Assembly: GCF_012932675.1 (NCBI RefSeq)
Contig: NZ_JAAIIF010000006.1
Span: forward strand, 186,001-250,000
Direction of reading: 5' to 3'
DNA: 64,000 nucleotides
Source: Bifidobacterium erythrocebi
GTDB lineage: Bacteria; Actinomycetota; Actinomycetes; Actinomycetales; Bifidobacteriaceae
Shown here: positions 61,900-64,000 of the stretch, piece after piece
How positions within the stretch are numbered: position 1 is the first letter of the stretch
Layout of the letters: the number at the start of each line of letters is the position of its first letter
Program-made: the position numbers and the translations under genes
Notes under the pieces: model-generated
The model's database searches: none
What the model saw: only the letters and a program-made list of their open reading frames with translations
Told to the model about the DNA's origin: nothing

Positions 61900-62610
61900 C
61901 TAGTGGCGTGTGGCTGGGCTCTTGCTCGGCAATGCCATGAACACGATGTAGGCGATTTTGGAGCCGGATGTCAGCAACAGTGCGATGGCGGCCATGCCAA
62001 GGCTGGCGCTCGTGTCGTCAATCGTATGTATTGCGCCATGGCTGATTGTCAATCCCACGGAATCTCCCAAAAGCGTGCCAGCGAACGACATGATCAGCAA
62101 CACGGCAAACGTCTTGCCGCCGTGACCGGAATCATGCAATCGGCGAATGGAAAGCGCGATGAATGGAATAATCGTCGCCATCTTCCACATGAGCGGGAAT
62201 TTGCCGAAAATCGCACTGGGGAAGCCGCTTCCGCCGATGCTCCTGTACAGCGCTGCGATGGCGAAGCTCGCCGCGATTATGATGAGAAGATCGCACAGCA
62301 TCCACCACCAGAATTCACTGCGTGATGCGCGTCCTCTGAAATCAAGAGCCTTCTTCCAGAATCTCAGGAACGCTTCACGCATACTGCAACCGTATGCAGG
62401 CTGATTGATGGACGGGACGAAGTGGGGGCGACTATGCCCACCGTCCGTCTGCCATGCGTACGTGGATGAGTCGCTTTCCGACGTGTGGTGTACGCCGAAT
62501 TGCGGCCGTGCGTGTTGTACGCTGCTCGAATCATTGAAGTCATAATGGTCCTGAGGAGTGTATTGGTAATCGCTCTGATCGGAAGATCGGTATTGGTTCG
62601 GGGTCGACAT
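61900..62610 (-). CDS. DUF805 family membrane protein
   Basis: A 236-residue protein. The first 75 residues are hydrophilic, rich in Ser, Gln, Tyr and His. The rest has about four membrane helices with the DUF805 signature: MREAFLRFWKKALDFRGRASRSEFWWWML at the first helix and IALSIRRLHDSGHGGKTFAVLLIM later. The family role is unknown. It lies upstream of the thiamine operon on the same strand, so read-through into the riboswitch is possible. Confidence 0.8.
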   Translation of the reverse strand: MSTPNQYRSSDQSDYQYTPQDHYDFNDSSSVQHARPQFGVHHTSESDSSTYAWQTDGGHSRPHFVPSINQPAYGCSMREAFLRFWKKALDFRGRASRSEFWWWMLCDLLIIIAASFAIAALYRSIGGSGFPSAIFGKFPLMWKMATIIPFIALSIRRLHDSGHGGKTFAVLLIMSFAGTLLGDSVGLTISHGAIHTIDDTSASLGMAAIALLLTSGSKIAYIVFMALPSKSPATRH

Positions 62611-62715
62611 GGCATGCCTTTCGATTTCCGGGGCTTCGACTCTGAATATATGAAAACGTTAGCAGGACATAATGCGGCCCCAGTGGAGTAATCCCACAGG
62701 TTGGGATATCCTGCT

Positions 62716-63159
62716 TCAGACCTCCTGCGTCGTGTTGATGACGTTGCTGCAGTATGCCGTCCTGCCGGCGGTCACATCTTCATAGAAGCGCTGCTTTTCG
62801 TCGATGTAGGCGATGGCTTTACGCAGTTCCTCCAGTTGCGTTTCGAGGTGCTCGCGTTTTTCGGCGAGGATTTCCTGTCGTTCCGGTATCGATGACTCAC
62901 CTTCGAGACAGAGCTGCGTGTAATGTTGCATTTCTTTGATTCCGAGACCGCATCGCTTGAGACATGTCAGACCGTTGATCCAAGCGATGCATCGCTCATC
63001 GAAGACGCGTCGGTTGTTCTGATCCCGTTTGAGTCCCGGCACAAGCCCGGAATTGCAATAGAACTTCAATGCTTCGTAGTTCATGCCGGTCAGCTCGCAG
63101 GCCTGTTTCATCGTATAGGTTTTCATGTTCGCGCGGGGTGGTATTGCCGTGATTGCCAT
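62716..63159 (-). CDS. MerR family transcriptional regulator
   Basis: A 147-residue regulator. The winged helix-turn-helix is YTMKQACELTGMNYEALKFYCNSGLVPGLKRDQNNRRVFDERC (residues about 15-57), followed by a long dimerisation coiled coil (LAEKREHLETQLEELRKAIAYIDEKQRFYED). There is no obvious metal-binding cysteine loop, so the effector is probably organic or redox. ATG 63159 has AAGGAG at ideal distance. It is divergent from the aldo/keto reductase, its likely target, with dyad operators in the gap. Confidence 0.9.
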   Translation of the reverse strand: MAITAIPPRANMKTYTMKQACELTGMNYEALKFYCNSGLVPGLKRDQNNRRVFDERCIAWINGLTCLKRCGLGIKEMQHYTQLCLEGESSIPERQEILAEKREHLETQLEELRKAIAYIDEKQRFYEDVTAGRTAYCSNVINTTQEV

Positions 63160-63271
63160 ATAGAGTCTCCTTGCGGATATTGTGCGGTAGAGCGTTCGTC
63201 GGGTGTTGTCGGGATGAGGCCGGGTTGTGCCCGCACATTGTTCTTTTTCTGATCCCCATCATGCCACGCTT

Positions 63272-63333
63272 CCGGTTGTACTTACCGGTAGATAGTACCG
63301 GCGTGTTGCGGTTTGACCGGTAGCAGCTACCGG
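63272..63333. promoter_or_regulatory. MerR operators: CCGGTA-N5-TACCGG dyads
   Basis: Perfect sites are at 63285-63301 and 63317-63333, with centres 32 bp apart (about three helical turns). An imperfect third site at 63272-63288 (CCGGTT-N5-TACCGG) overlaps the first by four bases. The right-hand site lies between a TTGACC -35-like hexamer (63313-63318) and a TTTTAT/TATCGT -10-like region (63335-63344) facing the aldo/keto reductase, the usual place for MerR activators. Binding by the adjacent MerR protein is inference. Confidence 0.8.
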
Positions 63334-63404
63334 ATTTTATCGTTAAGGCCATGAACGGCATACATGCCGGCATACGAAATCAACGAATCCACGGAAGGAA
63401 AACA

Positions 63405-64000
63405 ATGGAGTATGTGAAGCTTGCCAATGGCGTCGAAATCCCGAAGATCGGTTATGGCGTCTTCCAGATCAGCAAGGACGACGCACCACGTTGCGTGTGC
63501 GAGGCCATTGAGACCGGGTACCGTCATATCGACACCGCGCAGTCGTACTTCAACGAGGCCGAAGTCGGCCAGGGCATCAAGGATTCCAGCATCGACCGCA
63601 AGGAGCTGTTCCTCACTACCAAGATCTGGATCAGCAACTACGGCTATGAGAACACGCTGAAGTCCGTCGATGTGTCCTTGAAGAAGCTCGGCACCGACTA
63701 TCTCGACCTGGTACTGCTGCATCAGCCGTTCTCCGATACCTACGGCGCATGGCACGCGCTTGAAAAGCTCTACAAGGACGGCGTGATCCGTGCCATCGGT
63801 GTAAGCAACTTCTACCCGGATCGTCTGGCCGACATGGTCGCCTTCAACGAGATCGCCCCCATGGTCAACCAGGTCGAGACCAATCCGTTCAACCAGCAGA
63901 TCGAAGCTCGCAAAAACATGATCAGGCGTGGCGTGGCGCAGGAAGCATGGGCGCCGTTCGGGGAAGGCATGCAGAACATGTTCTCCAACCCCACCCTGGC
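63405..64000 (+). CDS. Aldo/keto reductase (cut by window end)
   Basis: The first 198 codons of an NADPH-dependent aldo/keto reductase, open at the right edge. The catalytic tetrad is visible: D43 and Y48 in HIDTAQSYFNE, K73 in LTTKIW and H106 in LLHQPF. Further family blocks are NGVEIPKIGYGVF, IRAIGVSNFYPDRL and MVNQVETNPFNQQ. AAGGAA precedes the ATG. The intervening dyads suggest control by the divergent MerR protein; the physiological substrate is unknown. Confidence 0.93.
   Translation, partial: MEYVKLANGVEIPKIGYGVFQISKDDAPRCVCEAIETGYRHIDTAQSYFNEAEVGQGIKDSSIDRKELFLTTKIWISNYGYENTLKSVDVSLKKLGTDYLDLVLLHQPFSDTYGAWHALEKLYKDGVIRAIGVSNFYPDRLADMVAFNEIAPMVNQVETNPFNQQIEARKNMIRRGVAQEAWAPFGEGMQNMFSNPTL

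Overview
This window is chromosomal DNA of a high-GC Gram-positive actinobacterium, almost certainly a Bifidobacterium. The evidence is the str operon (rpsL-rpsG-fusA-tuf), a his operon with a PriA/HisA-type isomerase, a mraZ-led division and cell-wall (dcw) cluster without a functional murE, a ThiE-ThiC fusion protein behind a TPP riboswitch, and a tmRNA whose tag reads AKSNRTEFALAA. Most start sites are supported by GGAG-type ribosome binding sites, and strong hairpin terminators separate most transcription units. I see no insertion sequence, prophage or CRISPR array.

Layout. 1-5.4 kb: the 3' end of peptide deformylase, a DEDDh exonuclease, a family 4 glycosyltransferase, a convergent threonine aldolase, tRNA-His and a bile acid:sodium symporter-family transporter. 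5.4-8.6 kb: an accessory-looking stretch with a strongly structured RNA gene candidate (about 5536-5800), a degenerate tandem array with a 52-bp period (about 6019-6487), an AbiEi/DUF559-like gene, and a second array of the same repeat (about 7869-8284). 8.6-13.0 kb: the str operon. 13.1-19.4 kb: a DUF4186 protein and hisD-hisC-hisB-hypothetical-hisH-hisA. 19.4-29.4 kb: a DUF2252 protein, glnA, three cell-envelope proteins of unknown function, serA and a HelD/HelR-type helicase. 29.7-44.2 kb: the dcw cluster mraZ-rsmH-ftsL-ftsI-(MurE-like)-murF-mraY-murD-ftsW-murG-murC-ftsQ, preceded by four perfectly phased TGGGG boxes. 44.3-48.2 kb: ssrA (tmRNA), an anchored Ig-like protein and an arylsulfotransferase. 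48.7-56.0 kb: efp-nusB and carA-carB-pyrF-gmk. 56.1-56.5 kb: a third array of the 52-bp repeat. 56.7-61.9 kb: the thiamine operon thiM-thiEC-thiD-thiamine-binding protein. 61.9-64.0 kb: a DUF805 membrane protein, and a MerR regulator divergent from an aldo/keto reductase that runs off the end.

How the genes work together: the region carries translation (S12, S7, EF-G, EF-Tu, EF-P, tmRNA, tRNA-His), septal peptidoglycan synthesis and division, and biosynthesis of histidine, serine, glutamine, carbamoyl phosphate, UMP, GMP and thiamine diphosphate.

The most unusual signal is the family of three non-coding arrays. Each is built from about seven to nine diverged units whose core (near GGCCACGCTGAG) recurs every 51-53 bp, close to five helical turns. 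Two of the arrays bracket the AbiEi/DUF559-like gene next to the structured RNA candidate; the third lies about 48 kb away behind gmk. A second notable signal is a MurE-like protein at the canonical murE position that has lost the ATP-binding motif.
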